Source: PALSA-505 sp036501145 (GTDB lineage: Bacteria; Actinomycetota; Actinomycetes; Streptosporangiales; Streptosporangiaceae). From it: a DNA stretch of 64,000 nt. The translations under genes were made by a program, and so were the position numbers. Below, in pieces: positions 9,965-17,852 of this stretch (position 1 is the first letter of the stretch; the number at the start of each line of letters is the position of its first letter). The notes under the pieces were generated by a model, which saw only the letters and a list, made by a program, of their open reading frames with translations, had not been told where the DNA came from and made no database searches. Location: positions 6,809 to 70,808 of the forward strand of contig DASYAV010000155.1 of NCBI GenBank assembly GCA_036501145.1. The letters run 5' to 3'.

Positions 9965-11241
9965 CCGCGCTCGCCACCACCCTCCGGGCCCCGGTCACCA
10001 TCAACCGCAGATATGTCACCGGCGCGGTGTTCGTGCTGTTCGGGCTGGTGAACATCCTGGTGTTCGGCCAGTTCGCGCACAAAGGCGACGCCGGGTTCCA
10101 GTTCGCGCTGCCCGGGACCACCGGAAACCCACCGGTCCTGCACGTGCCCGCGGGACCGGCCTGCTTCGTCCTGGGCGCGCTGACAATACTGATCGGCCTG
10201 GGCCGCGTGGCCTTCGAGCAGCCGGTCTGGCTCCGGCGGCTGGGCATCGGCGCGGTGCTGCTCTTCTTCACCCTCTCGCTGCTGATGTGGTCGGACGTTG
10301 GCACCTGGGCCAACGACATCCCGATCAACGTGGTGAGCCTGCTGCAGGCCACGCTGGCCGGCTCGATCCCGCTGATCCTGGGCGCCCTGGCCGGGTGCAT
10401 GGGCGAACGCGCCGGAGTCATCAACATCGCGATCGAGGGCCAGCTGCTGCTCGGTGCGTTCACCGCCGCGATCGTCACCAGCACCGTCGGCGGCGTGTGG
10501 GTCGGGCTAGTCAGCGGTTCAGTGGGCGGCGGCCTGGTGGGCGCCCTGCTGGCGCTGTTCGCGATCCGCTTCTTCGTTGACCAGATCGTGCTGGGCGTAG
10601 TGCTCAACCTGCTGGTCAGCGGGTTCACCGGGTTTCTCTACGACCGGCTGATGGTGACCAACGCCAACACGTACAACAACGCCGGCACCTTCGGCCCCAT
10701 CAAAATCCCGGGGCTGGGCAGCATCCCGGTCATCGGGCCGATCTTCTTCGACTCGACGATCTTCCTGTACATCACCTACGCCGCCATCATCGCCGTCCAG
10801 GTCGGGCTGTTCAGCACCCGCTGGGGCCTGCGGGTGCGTGCGGTGGGCGAACACCCGACCGCCGCCGACACCGTCGGCATCAAGGTGCTGGGCATCAGGT
10901 ACGGCAACCTCATCATGGGTGGCATGCTCGCCGGGATCGGCGGCGCCTACCTGACGATCGGCTCGGTGGGCACGTTCAGCAAGGACATGTCATCCGGGCT
11001 GGGTTACATCGCTCTGGCGGCGATGATCTTCGGCCGGTGGCGGCCGCTCGGCGCCACCATGGCGGCGCTGCTGTTCGGCTTCACCGGGGCGCTGCAGAGC
11101 TTCCTGGGCAGCATCACCGTGCCGATCTCGCCGTTCCTGCTGAACATGCTGCCGTACGTGGCCACGATCATCGCCGTGGCCGGGCTGGTGGGCAGGGTCC
11201 GGGCGCCTGCCGCCGACGGCAAACCCTACTCGCGGGCATGA
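9961..11241 (+). CDS. Nucleoside ABC transporter permease 2
   Basis: Partner permease (YufQ/NupQ-like), 426 aa from ATG 9961, which overlaps the previous stop as ATGA and has an AAGGGG site upstream. A GTG three codons earlier (9952) is possible but less likely. About ten membrane segments are visible. The family core includes SIPLILGALAGCMGERAGV, INIAIEGQLLLGAF and YIALAAMIFGRWRPLGA. Four hydrophobic segments precede this core, which makes the protein longer than the minimal family member. Last transport gene; the purine nucleoside phosphorylase begins 41 nt later. Confidence 0.9.
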   Translation: MTALATTLRAPVTINRRYVTGAVFVLFGLVNILVFGQFAHKGDAGFQFALPGTTGNPPVLHVPAGPACFVLGALTILIGLGRVAFEQPVWLRRLGIGAVLLFFTLSLLMWSDVGTWANDIPINVVSLLQATLAGSIPLILGALAGCMGERAGVINIAIEGQLLLGAFTAAIVTSTVGGVWVGLVSGSVGGGLVGALLALFAIRFFVDQIVLGVVLNLLVSGFTGFLYDRLMVTNANTYNNAGTFGPIKIPGLGSIPVIGPIFFDSTIFLYITYAAIIAVQVGLFSTRWGLRVRAVGEHPTAADTVGIKVLGIRYGNLIMGGMLAGIGGAYLTIGSVGTFSKDMSSGLGYIALAAMIFGRWRPLGATMAALLFGFTGALQSFLGSITVPISPFLLNMLPYVATIIAVAGLVGRVRAPAADGKPYSRA

Positions 11242-11282
11242 TGCCGCCGGGCCGGCGGCCAGGCGTGTGACAGCATCGGGCC

Positions 11283-12161
11283 ATGAACACTGAGCGTGCC
11301 GCCGGGCCGACCGGCACCGAGCCTCTTGCCGCCGGGCCAGCCGGCGCCGAGCCGTTCGCGGCCGCCGCGGCGAGTGCGCGGCGGCTGGCCGCCGGAACCG
11401 GTGTGGAGCGGCACGACGTGGCCGTGGTGCTCGGCTCCGGCTGGACCCCGGCGGCGGCAGCGATCGGGCCGGTCACCGCGGAGGTGCCGGTGACCAGCCT
11501 GGGTGGTTTCCCGGCTCCGACCGTGGCCGGGCATGCCGGGCTGGTCCGCTCCGTGCGGGCGGGCAGCGTGGCGGTGCTGGTGTTCCTCGGCCGCGCGCAC
11601 CTGTACGAGGGGCACTCACCGGCCACCGTGGTGCACGGCGTGCGTACGGCGATCGCCGCGGGCTGCCGGGTTATCGTGCTGACCAACGCGGCCGGCGGGA
11701 TCAGCGGATACCCGGTCGGCCAGCCGGTCCTGCTCAGCGACCACCTGAACCTGACCGGCCGGTCGCCCCTGGCCGGCCCGCCCCCGCCCGAGGGGTACCC
11801 GGGCCGGTTCGCCGACCTCACCGAGACCTATTCGCAGCGGCTGCGCGGCCTGGCCATGAAGGCGGACTCGCAGCTTCCGGACGGCGTCTACGCCGGGCTG
11901 CCCGGCCCGCACTATGAGACGCCCGCCGAGATCCACATGCTGCAGAAGCTTGGCGCCGACATGGTCGGCATGTCCACCGTGCTGGAGGCGATCGCCGCGC
12001 GCCACCTGGGCGCCGAGGTACTGGGCATCTCGCTGGTCACCAACCCCGCGGCCGGCCTCGGCGCCGGGACGCTGGACCATGCCGAGGTGGTGTCCGCGGG
12101 CCAGGCCGCCGCGGGGCGGATGGGTGACCTGCTGGCCGCGATCCTGCCACGGGCCTGCTGA
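11283..12161 (+). CDS. punA: Purine nucleoside phosphorylase (trimeric PNP/MTAP family)
   Basis: Phosphorolyses purine (deoxy)nucleosides to the base and (deoxy)ribose-1-phosphate. The 292-aa protein carries VVLGSGWTP (phosphate site), YEGH, LTNAAGGI, GLPGPHYETPAEI (Glu in the base site) and GMSTVLEAIAARHLG, then SLVTNPAAG, in the family's usual order and spacing. About 35 Ala/Gly/Pro-rich N-terminal residues with a short repeat (EPLAAGPAGAEPFAA) precede the domain. It lies 1 nt before the phosphosugar mutase gene, whose product can isomerise the sugar phosphate made here. Confidence 0.93.
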   Translation: MNTERAAGPTGTEPLAAGPAGAEPFAAAAASARRLAAGTGVERHDVAVVLGSGWTPAAAAIGPVTAEVPVTSLGGFPAPTVAGHAGLVRSVRAGSVAVLVFLGRAHLYEGHSPATVVHGVRTAIAAGCRVIVLTNAAGGISGYPVGQPVLLSDHLNLTGRSPLAGPPPPEGYPGRFADLTETYSQRLRGLAMKADSQLPDGVYAGLPGPHYETPAEIHMLQKLGADMVGMSTVLEAIAARHLGAEVLGISLVTNPAAGLGAGTLDHAEVVSAGQAAAGRMGDLLAAILPRAC

Positions 12162-12162
12162 C

Positions 12163-14085
12163 ATGGCGGCTGAGACGGCGGCTGGCACGCCTGCTGACGG
12201 GGCCGCGATGCTGCCCGGCGAACTCCGGGCCAGGGTACAGGCGTGGATCGGCGACGATCCCGACCCGGACGACCGGGATGAGCTGCGCAAGCTGCTGGCC
12301 GATGGCGGGGAGGCGGCCGTGGCGGAACTGGCGGGCCGGTTCGGTGGCAGGCTGGAGTTCGGCACCGCGGGGCTGCGCGGCGCGGTCGCGGCCGGCCCTG
12401 CCAGGATGAACCGGGCGGTCGTCCGCGGCGCCACGGCGGCGCTGGCCGGCTGGCTGGCCGCCCGGGTGCCCGGCGCCGCGCAGGCCGGGGTGGTCATCGG
12501 CGCCGACGCCAGGCACCGCTCCGCCGAGTTCGCCGACGAGGCGGCCCAAGTGCTCGCCGGGGCGGGGTTCCGTGTGCACCTGCTGCCCCGCCCGGGCCCG
12601 ACGCCGCTGCTGGCGTTCTCGGTGCGGCGGCTGCCCGCGGCGGCCGGCGTCATGATCACCGCGAGCCACAACCCGGCCGCGGACAACGGCTACAAGCTGT
12701 ACCTCGCCGACGGGGCCCAGATCATCCCGCCTGCCGACGCCGAGATCGAGGCCGCGATCCGCGCCCTCGGCCCGCTGGCCGCCGTGCCGGTGGCGCCGCT
12801 GGACAGCCCGCTGATCACCAGGCACGGCGCCGAGCCGGCCGGCGCCTACCTGGACGCGGTGACCGCCCTGCCAGGTACCAGCCCGCCCGGAGCCCCGGTA
12901 CCCGGAGCGGAGGTATCCGGAGCTGAGGCCCCGGCGGGAACGGCCGCGGGGGTGCCACTGCGGGTCGTCTACACCGCCATGCACGGGGTGGCCGGCCCGC
13001 TCATGCTGGCGGCCATCGGCCGGGCGGGCTTCCCCGCCCCGCACGTGGTCGCCGCCCAGGCCGACCCGGACCCGGACTTCCGCACGGTGGCCTTCCCGAA
13101 CCCGGAAGAGCCCGGCGCCCTCGACCTTGCGCTCGTCGAGGCGCGGCGGCTCGGCGCGGACCTGGTACTGGCCAGCGACCCGGACGGGGACCGGCTCGCG
13201 GTCGCGGTTCCGGATCCGGCGGCCAGCGGGGGCTGGCGGCGGCTGACCGGTGACCAGCTGGGCGCTCTGCTCGGCGGTTACCTGCTGAGTCAGACCGGTG
13301 GGCGGCCGGGTGCGGCGGAGCGCCTGGTGGCGACCACGGTTGTGTCCTCGACCCTGCTGTCGAAGATCGCCGCGGCGGCCGGCGCCCGGTACGCCGAGAC
13401 CCTCACCGGCTTCAAGTGGATCGTCCGGGCTGGTGAGGGGGGCAGGCCAAGCGAAAGCGTCAGGCCAAGCGAGAGCGTCGGGGCAGGCGGGCGGGTGCCG
13501 GGCAGCCGGTTCCTGTTCGGCTACGAGGAGGCGCTCGGCTACGCCGTGGGCGAGGCGGTGCGGGACAAGGACGGCATCGGCGCGGCGCTGGCCGTGCTCG
13601 GCCTGGCCACCCGCGAGCGGCAGGCCGGGCGGTCCCTGCTGGACGCCTACGACGGCCTGGAGACCGCGCACGGCGTGCACCTGACCGCACAGCTGACCCT
13701 GCGCACCGCGGCGCCGGGCCAGATCATGGCGGCCCTGCGCGCCACTCCCCCTGACCGCTTCGGCGGCGAGGCTGTGCTGCGCGCCGAGGACCTGGCCAAG
13801 GCCGGCCGGGAACACCGCGCCGAGGACCTGGCCCGGGCCGGCCGCGAGCACCCTGCCGGGGATGCGATTGGCGGCGCCGGTGGCCTGCCGCCCGCCGATG
13901 TGCTGGTATACCGGCTGGCCGGGGCCAGGGTCGTGGTGCGGCCGAGCGGCACCGAGCCCAAGCTGAAGGTGTACTTCGAGGTGGTCGAGCCGGCCGGGGC
14001 CGGACTGGCGCGGGCCCGCGCGGACGCCGCGACCAGGCTGGACGCGCTGCGAGCCGCGGCCGGCCAGCTGGTTCAGCCGGGCTAG
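12163..14085 (+). CDS. Phosphosugar mutase (likely phosphopentomutase / phosphoglucomutase, PGM2-like)
   Basis: Alpha-D-phosphohexomutase superfamily, 640 aa from ATG 12163. Motifs in order are FGTAGLRG, the phosphoserine loop MITASHNPAADNGYKLY, the metal loop ASDPDGDRLAV, the sugar-recognition loop FGYEEALGY and the phosphate-binding RPSGTEPKLKVYFE. Overall layout resembles PGM2-type mutases. With the nucleoside phosphorylases alongside, interconversion of (deoxy)ribose-1- and -5-phosphate is the best guess, linking them to deoC. Two internal insertions are tandem duplications: RPSESV twice (13444-13479) and a 12-residue unit twice (13786-13857). Both lie in loops and need not disrupt the fold. 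Confidence 0.85.
   Translation: MAAETAAGTPADGAAMLPGELRARVQAWIGDDPDPDDRDELRKLLADGGEAAVAELAGRFGGRLEFGTAGLRGAVAAGPARMNRAVVRGATAALAGWLAARVPGAAQAGVVIGADARHRSAEFADEAAQVLAGAGFRVHLLPRPGPTPLLAFSVRRLPAAAGVMITASHNPAADNGYKLYLADGAQIIPPADAEIEAAIRALGPLAAVPVAPLDSPLITRHGAEPAGAYLDAVTALPGTSPPGAPVPGAEVSGAEAPAGTAAGVPLRVVYTAMHGVAGPLMLAAIGRAGFPAPHVVAAQADPDPDFRTVAFPNPEEPGALDLALVEARRLGADLVLASDPDGDRLAVAVPDPAASGGWRRLTGDQLGALLGGYLLSQTGGRPGAAERLVATTVVSSTLLSKIAAAAGARYAETLTGFKWIVRAGEGGRPSESVRPSESVGAGGRVPGSRFLFGYEEALGYAVGEAVRDKDGIGAALAVLGLATRERQAGRSLLDAYDGLETAHGVHLTAQLTLRTAAPGQIMAALRATPPDRFGGEAVLRAEDLAKAGREHRAEDLARAGREHPAGDAIGGAGGLPPADVLVYRLAGARVVVRPSGTEPKLKVYFEVVEPAGAGLARARADAATRLDALRAAAGQLVQPG
13444..13479. repeat. 18-nt tandem duplication inside the mutase gene
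   Basis: Two 18-nt units beginning aggccaagcga, differing at one base, encode RPSESV twice in a loop ahead of the sugar-recognition motif. Confidence 0.85.
13786..13857. repeat. 36-nt tandem duplication inside the mutase gene
   Basis: Two 36-nt units with a few differences encode EDLAKAGREHRA and EDLARAGREHPA near the start of the C-terminal domain. They preserve the reading frame. Confidence 0.8.
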
Positions 14086-14089
14086 CGGC

Positions 14090-14133
14090 GGTCACCGCCG
14101 GGACGGTCACTGCCAGGACGGTCACCGCCGGAC
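14090..14133. repeat. 15-nt tandem repeat, three copies, intergenic
   Basis: Three units of ggtcaccgccgggac type, the last incomplete, begin five bases after the mutase stop codon in the short convergent spacer before the ComC-like gene. Confidence 0.8.
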
Positions 14134-14165
14134 TGGGGCGCCCGCCCGGCAGCGGCTCAGCCGGG

Positions 14166-15218
14166 CTACCCGGTCACCCCGAGTTCGGCGGCCAGGCCGG
14201 CCAGTTCGCGGAGCGTGCCGTCGGCCACGGCCAGCGGGGCGGCCGGGTCCAGGTCCGCGGGCAGGGTGCGCGCGGCTCCGGGCAGCCTGCCGCCCCGGCC
14301 GGTCACCCCGGCGGCCAGCCGGTCCAGCCGGGCCTGTGCGTCGCCGGGCTGCGGGCCGAACCGGGCCGGATCCAGGGTGATCAGCAGGTGCCCGATGCCC
14401 TGCGGCTGGGCCGTGGTGTCGGCGGCGAACATGTCGGCTACCTCGGTGGACAGCCGGGGGCCGGCCAGCCCGGCGGCGAGCGCCTCCACGATCAGCGCCA
14501 GCGCGAAGCCTTTCGCCCCGCCGAGCGGGCTGAGCATCCCGGCCAGGGCGGCGTGCGCATCGGTGGTGGGCTCTCCCTGCGCGTCCAGCGCCCAGCCGGC
14601 CGGCAACGGCTCATCCCGCTGGGCCAGTGCCGCGATCTTGCCACGGGCCACGGTGCTTGTCGCCATGTCGACGATGACCGGGTGCCCGGCCGCCGGGATG
14701 CCGGCCGCGAGCGGCGACGTGGACAGCATCGGCTGGCTGGTCCCCCACGGCGGCATCACCGCGGGCCCGTTGGAGAAGACCAGGGTCAGGCATCCGGCTT
14801 CCAGGCCGGGCAGGGTGTAGACGCCGAGGGCGCCGCAGTGCCCGGAGTTCGCCACGCTCACCGCCGCGATGCCGTACTGCGCGCAGCGTGCGGCGGCCTC
14901 CTGGCCCGCCTGCCACAGCTGCCAGTGCCCGAGGCCGCCGCCGCCGTCCAGGGCGAGCAGCGGGCCGGTGTCGGTGACGGTGACCAGCCCGGCCTGCGGC
15001 GGATAGCCGCCCGCCAGCATCCGGCGCAGGTAGTAGGGCAGCCGCAGCAGCCCGTGGCTGCCCACCCCCCACACGTCGGCCAGCACGATGCACAGCGCGG
15101 AGGTCTCAGCCCGGTCCGCGGCCAGCCCGGCCGCCGCCAGCAGCCGGGCCGCCAGCCGCCGGGCGCCAGCAACGGTAAGCCCGTCACCGGTGGGGAGGCC
15201 GACAGTTTCCCCGGTCAC
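14166..15218 (-). CDS. comC: Malate/L-lactate dehydrogenase family (LDH2/MDH2) oxidoreductase, ComC-like
   Basis: A 350-aa NAD(P)-dependent 2-hydroxyacid dehydrogenase of the LDH2/MDH2 family. Landmarks are VWGVGSHGLLRLPYYLRRM, the catalytic-His segment VANSGHCGALGVY, and PLGGAKGFALALIVEALAA near the C-terminus. The start GTG overlaps the upstream gene's stop (GTGA). This family includes ComC, the (R)-sulfolactate dehydrogenase. With the SlcC-like enzyme encoded upstream it could interconvert (S)- and (R)-sulfolactate through sulfopyruvate, as in the Chromohalobacter slcC-comC-suyAB system. Alternative: an ordinary aldonate or ureidoglycolate-type dehydrogenase. Family firm, substrate inferred. 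Confidence 0.72.
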   Translation of the reverse strand: MTGETVGLPTGDGLTVAGARRLAARLLAAAGLAADRAETSALCIVLADVWGVGSHGLLRLPYYLRRMLAGGYPPQAGLVTVTDTGPLLALDGGGGLGHWQLWQAGQEAAARCAQYGIAAVSVANSGHCGALGVYTLPGLEAGCLTLVFSNGPAVMPPWGTSQPMLSTSPLAAGIPAAGHPVIVDMATSTVARGKIAALAQRDEPLPAGWALDAQGEPTTDAHAALAGMLSPLGGAKGFALALIVEALAAGLAGPRLSTEVADMFAADTTAQPQGIGHLLITLDPARFGPQPGDAQARLDRLAAGVTGRGGRLPGAARTLPADLDPAAPLAVADGTLRELAGLAAELGVTG

Positions 15219-16246
15219 GGCGCTGCCACCGGGACGGTGACCGCGTTGGACGGGCTGCCCCCGTCAAGCACGGCCGCGATGTCGGCCGCGAGCACCTGCA
15301 GGATCCGCTGCTGGCTCTGCTCGGTCATCCCGGCCACGTGCGGGGTCAGGACCACGTTGTCCAGCCGTTCCAGGACCCCGGGGTGCGGCGGCTCCTGCTC
15401 CCGCACGTCCAGGCCGGCCCCGCCGAGGTGGCCGGACTCCAGCACCGCGGCCAGGGCTTCCTCGTCCACGACCGATCCCCGGCCGACGTTGATGAACAGC
15501 GCTCCCCGGCGCATCCGGGCCAGCAGGTCCGCGTCCACGAAGTGGCGGGTGCCCGCGGTGGCAGGCAGGTGGCAGGACAGGATCTCGGCCTCGCCGAGGA
15601 CTCCGTCGAGTGACGCGAGCCGGATCCCGGCCGCGGCCAGTTCCGTGTCGCGGCCGCCGGCGAAGGGATCATAGGCGAGCACCCGAGCGCCGACCGCCGT
15701 GGCCAGCCGGCCGCAGGCCAGCCCGGTCGCGCCCGCGCCGAGCAGCCCCCAGACGGCGCCGCTGAGCTCCCGGCCCGGCACCCGGTCCCAGCCGCCGGAC
15801 CGGCACTCGCGGTCCAGCGGCACCAGCCGCCGGGCCAGCGCCAGGGCCAGGCCAAGTGTGTGCTCGGCCACGCTGACCGCGTTGGCGCCCAGCGGCGCGA
15901 TCACCGCCACTCCCCTGGCCTGCGCCGCGGCGACGTCGATGTTGTCCAGCCCGACCCCGGCGCGGGCGACGACCCGCAGCCGCGGGCATGCCTCCAGCAG
16001 CCCCCGGTCGACCTGGCTGCGGTTGCGCACCACCAGGGCACGGGCCCGGCTGGCGGCCGCGGCCAGCCCGGCCGGGCTCTGCCACGCGGAAGGCTCCCGC
16101 AGCACCGACCGGCTCCGGGCCAGTTCCTCCAGCGGCGGGCCCCAGATGTCTTCGGTGATGGCCACGTCCACCGGTCCCGGCGGCCCCGCTGCCTGCCCGG
16201 CTCGCTGTGCCGGCCCTGGCTCGCGCTGGCCGGGCTCGGCCTGCAT
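15215..16246 (-). CDS. slcC: D-isomer-specific 2-hydroxyacid dehydrogenase, SlcC-like
   Basis: A 343-aa NAD-dependent dehydrogenase. Visible features are the substrate loop VVRNRSQVD, the Rossmann glycine motif GLLGAGATG, VGRGSVVDEEAL with the catalytic Arg, DVREQEPPHPG with the catalytic Glu and VLTPHVAGMTEQS with the catalytic His. The ATG at 16246 overlaps the suyB stop by one base (TGATG). A TTG one codon earlier is less likely. The known (S)-sulfolactate dehydrogenase SlcC belongs to this family, and gene order suyA-suyB-this-ComC-like suggests that role. Other 2-hydroxyacids remain possible. Confidence 0.72.
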   Translation of the reverse strand: MQAEPGQREPGPAQRAGQAAGPPGPVDVAITEDIWGPPLEELARSRSVLREPSAWQSPAGLAAAASRARALVVRNRSQVDRGLLEACPRLRVVARAGVGLDNIDVAAAQARGVAVIAPLGANAVSVAEHTLGLALALARRLVPLDRECRSGGWDRVPGRELSGAVWGLLGAGATGLACGRLATAVGARVLAYDPFAGGRDTELAAAGIRLASLDGVLGEAEILSCHLPATAGTRHFVDADLLARMRRGALFINVGRGSVVDEEALAAVLESGHLGGAGLDVREQEPPHPGVLERLDNVVLTPHVAGMTEQSQQRILQVLAADIAAVLDGGSPSNAVTVPVAAP

Positions 16247-17406
16247 CAAGCGCTCTGGTACAGCCGGGTGAGCACGAACTCCCGGTGCCCGATGGCCTCG
16301 GCGCAGGTGATCCTGCCGTTGACGGTGCGGTCGCAGAGGTCCATCAGCCGGTCGCCCGCCTCGGCCAGGTCATACTCGCGGCTCAGCAGGCCGGAGCAGT
16401 CGAGATCGATGTGCTCGGCCATGGTCTGGGCGGTCAGCGGGTTCGCCGACAGTTTGATGACCGGTTCGAGCGGGTGCCCGATCACGTTGCCCTGGCCGGT
16501 CGGGAACAGGTGCAGCACGGCACCGGCCGAGGCCATCAGCGTGATGCACTCGGCCGCGGCCGATGAGGTGTCCATGAAGTACAGGCCGGGCCCGGAGGCC
16601 GGCACCTCGGCGGCTTCCAGCGCTCCGATCACCGGCTTGCTGCCGGTCTTGGCGATGTTGCCCATCGCCTTCTCCTCGATGGTGGACAGGCCGCCGCGGA
16701 TGTTGCCCTGGGTGGGCTGCGAACCGAGCATGTCCGCCCCGGCCCGGGCGATCATCTCCATGTAGCTGTCGTAGATGCCCTGGAACTTCTGCCGGATCTC
16801 GTCGCTGGCGCACCGCTGCGCGATCAGGTGCTCCCCGCCGGTCAGTTCGCTCGTCTCGCCGAACAGCACGGTGCCGCCGGCCTCTACCCAGCGGTCCACC
16901 GCCTGCGAGGTGGTGGGGCACGAGCCGAGCCCGCTGGTGGTGTCGGACTCCCCGCACTTGATCGACAGCATGATCTCGCTGCGGTCCACGGGCTCCCGGG
17001 TCCGCTCGGAGTCGTCCTGCAGGAACTGCGCCGCCACCCGGGCCGCGCGCTCGATCGTGCGCAGGTCGCCGTGCCGCTCGATGGAGAAGCCCACCACCCG
17101 CTGGCCGGTCTTGGCGATGTCGTTCACCAGCCGGTCGGTCCAGTTCGGCTCGATGCCGATGACGATGGCCGAGGCGACGTTCGGGTTGGCCGCGTTGCCC
17201 GCCAGCGTGCGGAAGGTGAGGTCGAGGTCGGCGCCGAACTGGAGCCGGCCGTAGGCGTGCGGGAGCGCCAGCGTGCCCGGGACCAGCCTGGCGACGGCCT
17301 CGGCGGCGGCGTTCGACAGGTCGTCGACCGGCAGGATGACGGTGTGGTTCCTGATCCCGACCGCGCCGTTCTCCCGGCGGAACCCGGTCAGCGTGCGCTG
17401 GTTCAC
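16246..17406 (-). CDS. suyB: UxaA-family lyase large subunit, probable (R)-sulfolactate sulfo-lyase beta (SuyB)
   Basis: A 386-aa protein of the altronate dehydratase / sulfolactate sulfo-lyase family, lacking the N-terminal SAF domain, which is supplied by the separate small subunit. Motifs include GFRRENGAVGIRN, ALPHAYGRLQFGADLDLTFR, SIKCGESDTTSGLGSCPTTS, LFGETSELTGGEHL, STIEEKAMGNI and the terminal GHREFVLTRLYQ. The split architecture and length (E. coli UxaA is one chain near 490 aa) fit SuyAB, which converts (R)-sulfolactate to pyruvate and sulfite. A split sugar-acid dehydratase is the alternative. Start is GTG 17406, overlapping the suyA stop as GTGA. Confidence 0.72.
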   Translation of the reverse strand: MNQRTLTGFRRENGAVGIRNHTVILPVDDLSNAAAEAVARLVPGTLALPHAYGRLQFGADLDLTFRTLAGNAANPNVASAIVIGIEPNWTDRLVNDIAKTGQRVVGFSIERHGDLRTIERAARVAAQFLQDDSERTREPVDRSEIMLSIKCGESDTTSGLGSCPTTSQAVDRWVEAGGTVLFGETSELTGGEHLIAQRCASDEIRQKFQGIYDSYMEMIARAGADMLGSQPTQGNIRGGLSTIEEKAMGNIAKTGSKPVIGALEAAEVPASGPGLYFMDTSSAAAECITLMASAGAVLHLFPTGQGNVIGHPLEPVIKLSANPLTAQTMAEHIDLDCSGLLSREYDLAEAGDRLMDLCDRTVNGRITCAEAIGHREFVLTRLYQSA

Positions 17407-17687
17407 AGGCGGGCGCTCCTCACGTTGTGGACGTGCACGTGCTCGCCGGTGGCGATGTCCTTGCTGGCGATGGCCACCCGCTGCCCGTACTCGATGACGT
17501 CCTGCCCCGCGGCGATGTCGGTGAGGGCCAGCTTGTGGCCGAGCGGCACCGGCTCGGTCAGCCGCACGCTGAGCGTGTCCGTGCCGCTCAGGTAGCTGCC
17601 CTGTACCGGTCCTGGGTCGAGGTCCCGCACCGCGACACCGACAAGGTCACCCTTCCGGTGGGCCAGGAACCCGGGCGCTTCGGGCAT
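17403..17687 (-). CDS. suyA: SAF-domain small subunit, probable (R)-sulfolactate sulfo-lyase alpha (SuyA)
   Basis: A 94-aa protein that is essentially one SAF domain, the N-terminal module of altronate-dehydratase-family enzymes. Landmarks: FLAHRKGDLVGVAVRDL at the start, PLGHKLALTDIAAGQDVIEYG in the centre (cut here: IPs conserved as GHKLALTDI) and the terminal HVHVHNVRS. It should pair with the large subunit encoded immediately downstream. First gene of a four-gene overlapping operon (SAF subunit, UxaA-type subunit, two 2-hydroxyacid dehydrogenases). ATG 17687 follows AGGAGA by 7 nt. A copy of the island-wide operator motif lies 38 nt upstream. Confidence 0.75.
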   Translation of the reverse strand: MPEAPGFLAHRKGDLVGVAVRDLDPGPVQGSYLSGTDTLSVRLTEPVPLGHKLALTDIAAGQDVIEYGQRVAIASKDIATGEHVHVHNVRSARL

Positions 17688-17725
17688 CAGCTTCTCCTGT
17701 TTTGTGGGTAGAGCGTCCTGTGGAT

Positions 17726-17740
17726 AGAGGTCTTACCACT
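17726..17740 (-). promoter_or_regulatory. Operator-like 15-mer, site 1 (upstream of suy operon)
   Basis: On the minus strand this reads AGTGGTAAGACCTCT, 38 nt upstream of the suyA start. The core GGTNNGACC is shared with five other sites in this island and resembles GntR/FadR-type operators (TGGTCNGACCA). Likely bound by the regulator at 27354. Confidence 0.7.
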
Positions 17741-17852
17741 GTGCTGGAGGATAGCGCAGGCCAGTTCGGCCCGGCAAGGCGGGGCCGGCTCCCCGGGTGG
17801 CCGTAATCCGGCAGGTCTGGTGCCCGCGCGCCGCGCGGCTGCCGCGGCCTTC

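Noticed and set aside
16247..16249. TTG at 16249 as start of the SlcC-like gene
   Set aside because: The next codon is ATG, with a one-base overlap with the upstream stop, the more usual arrangement.
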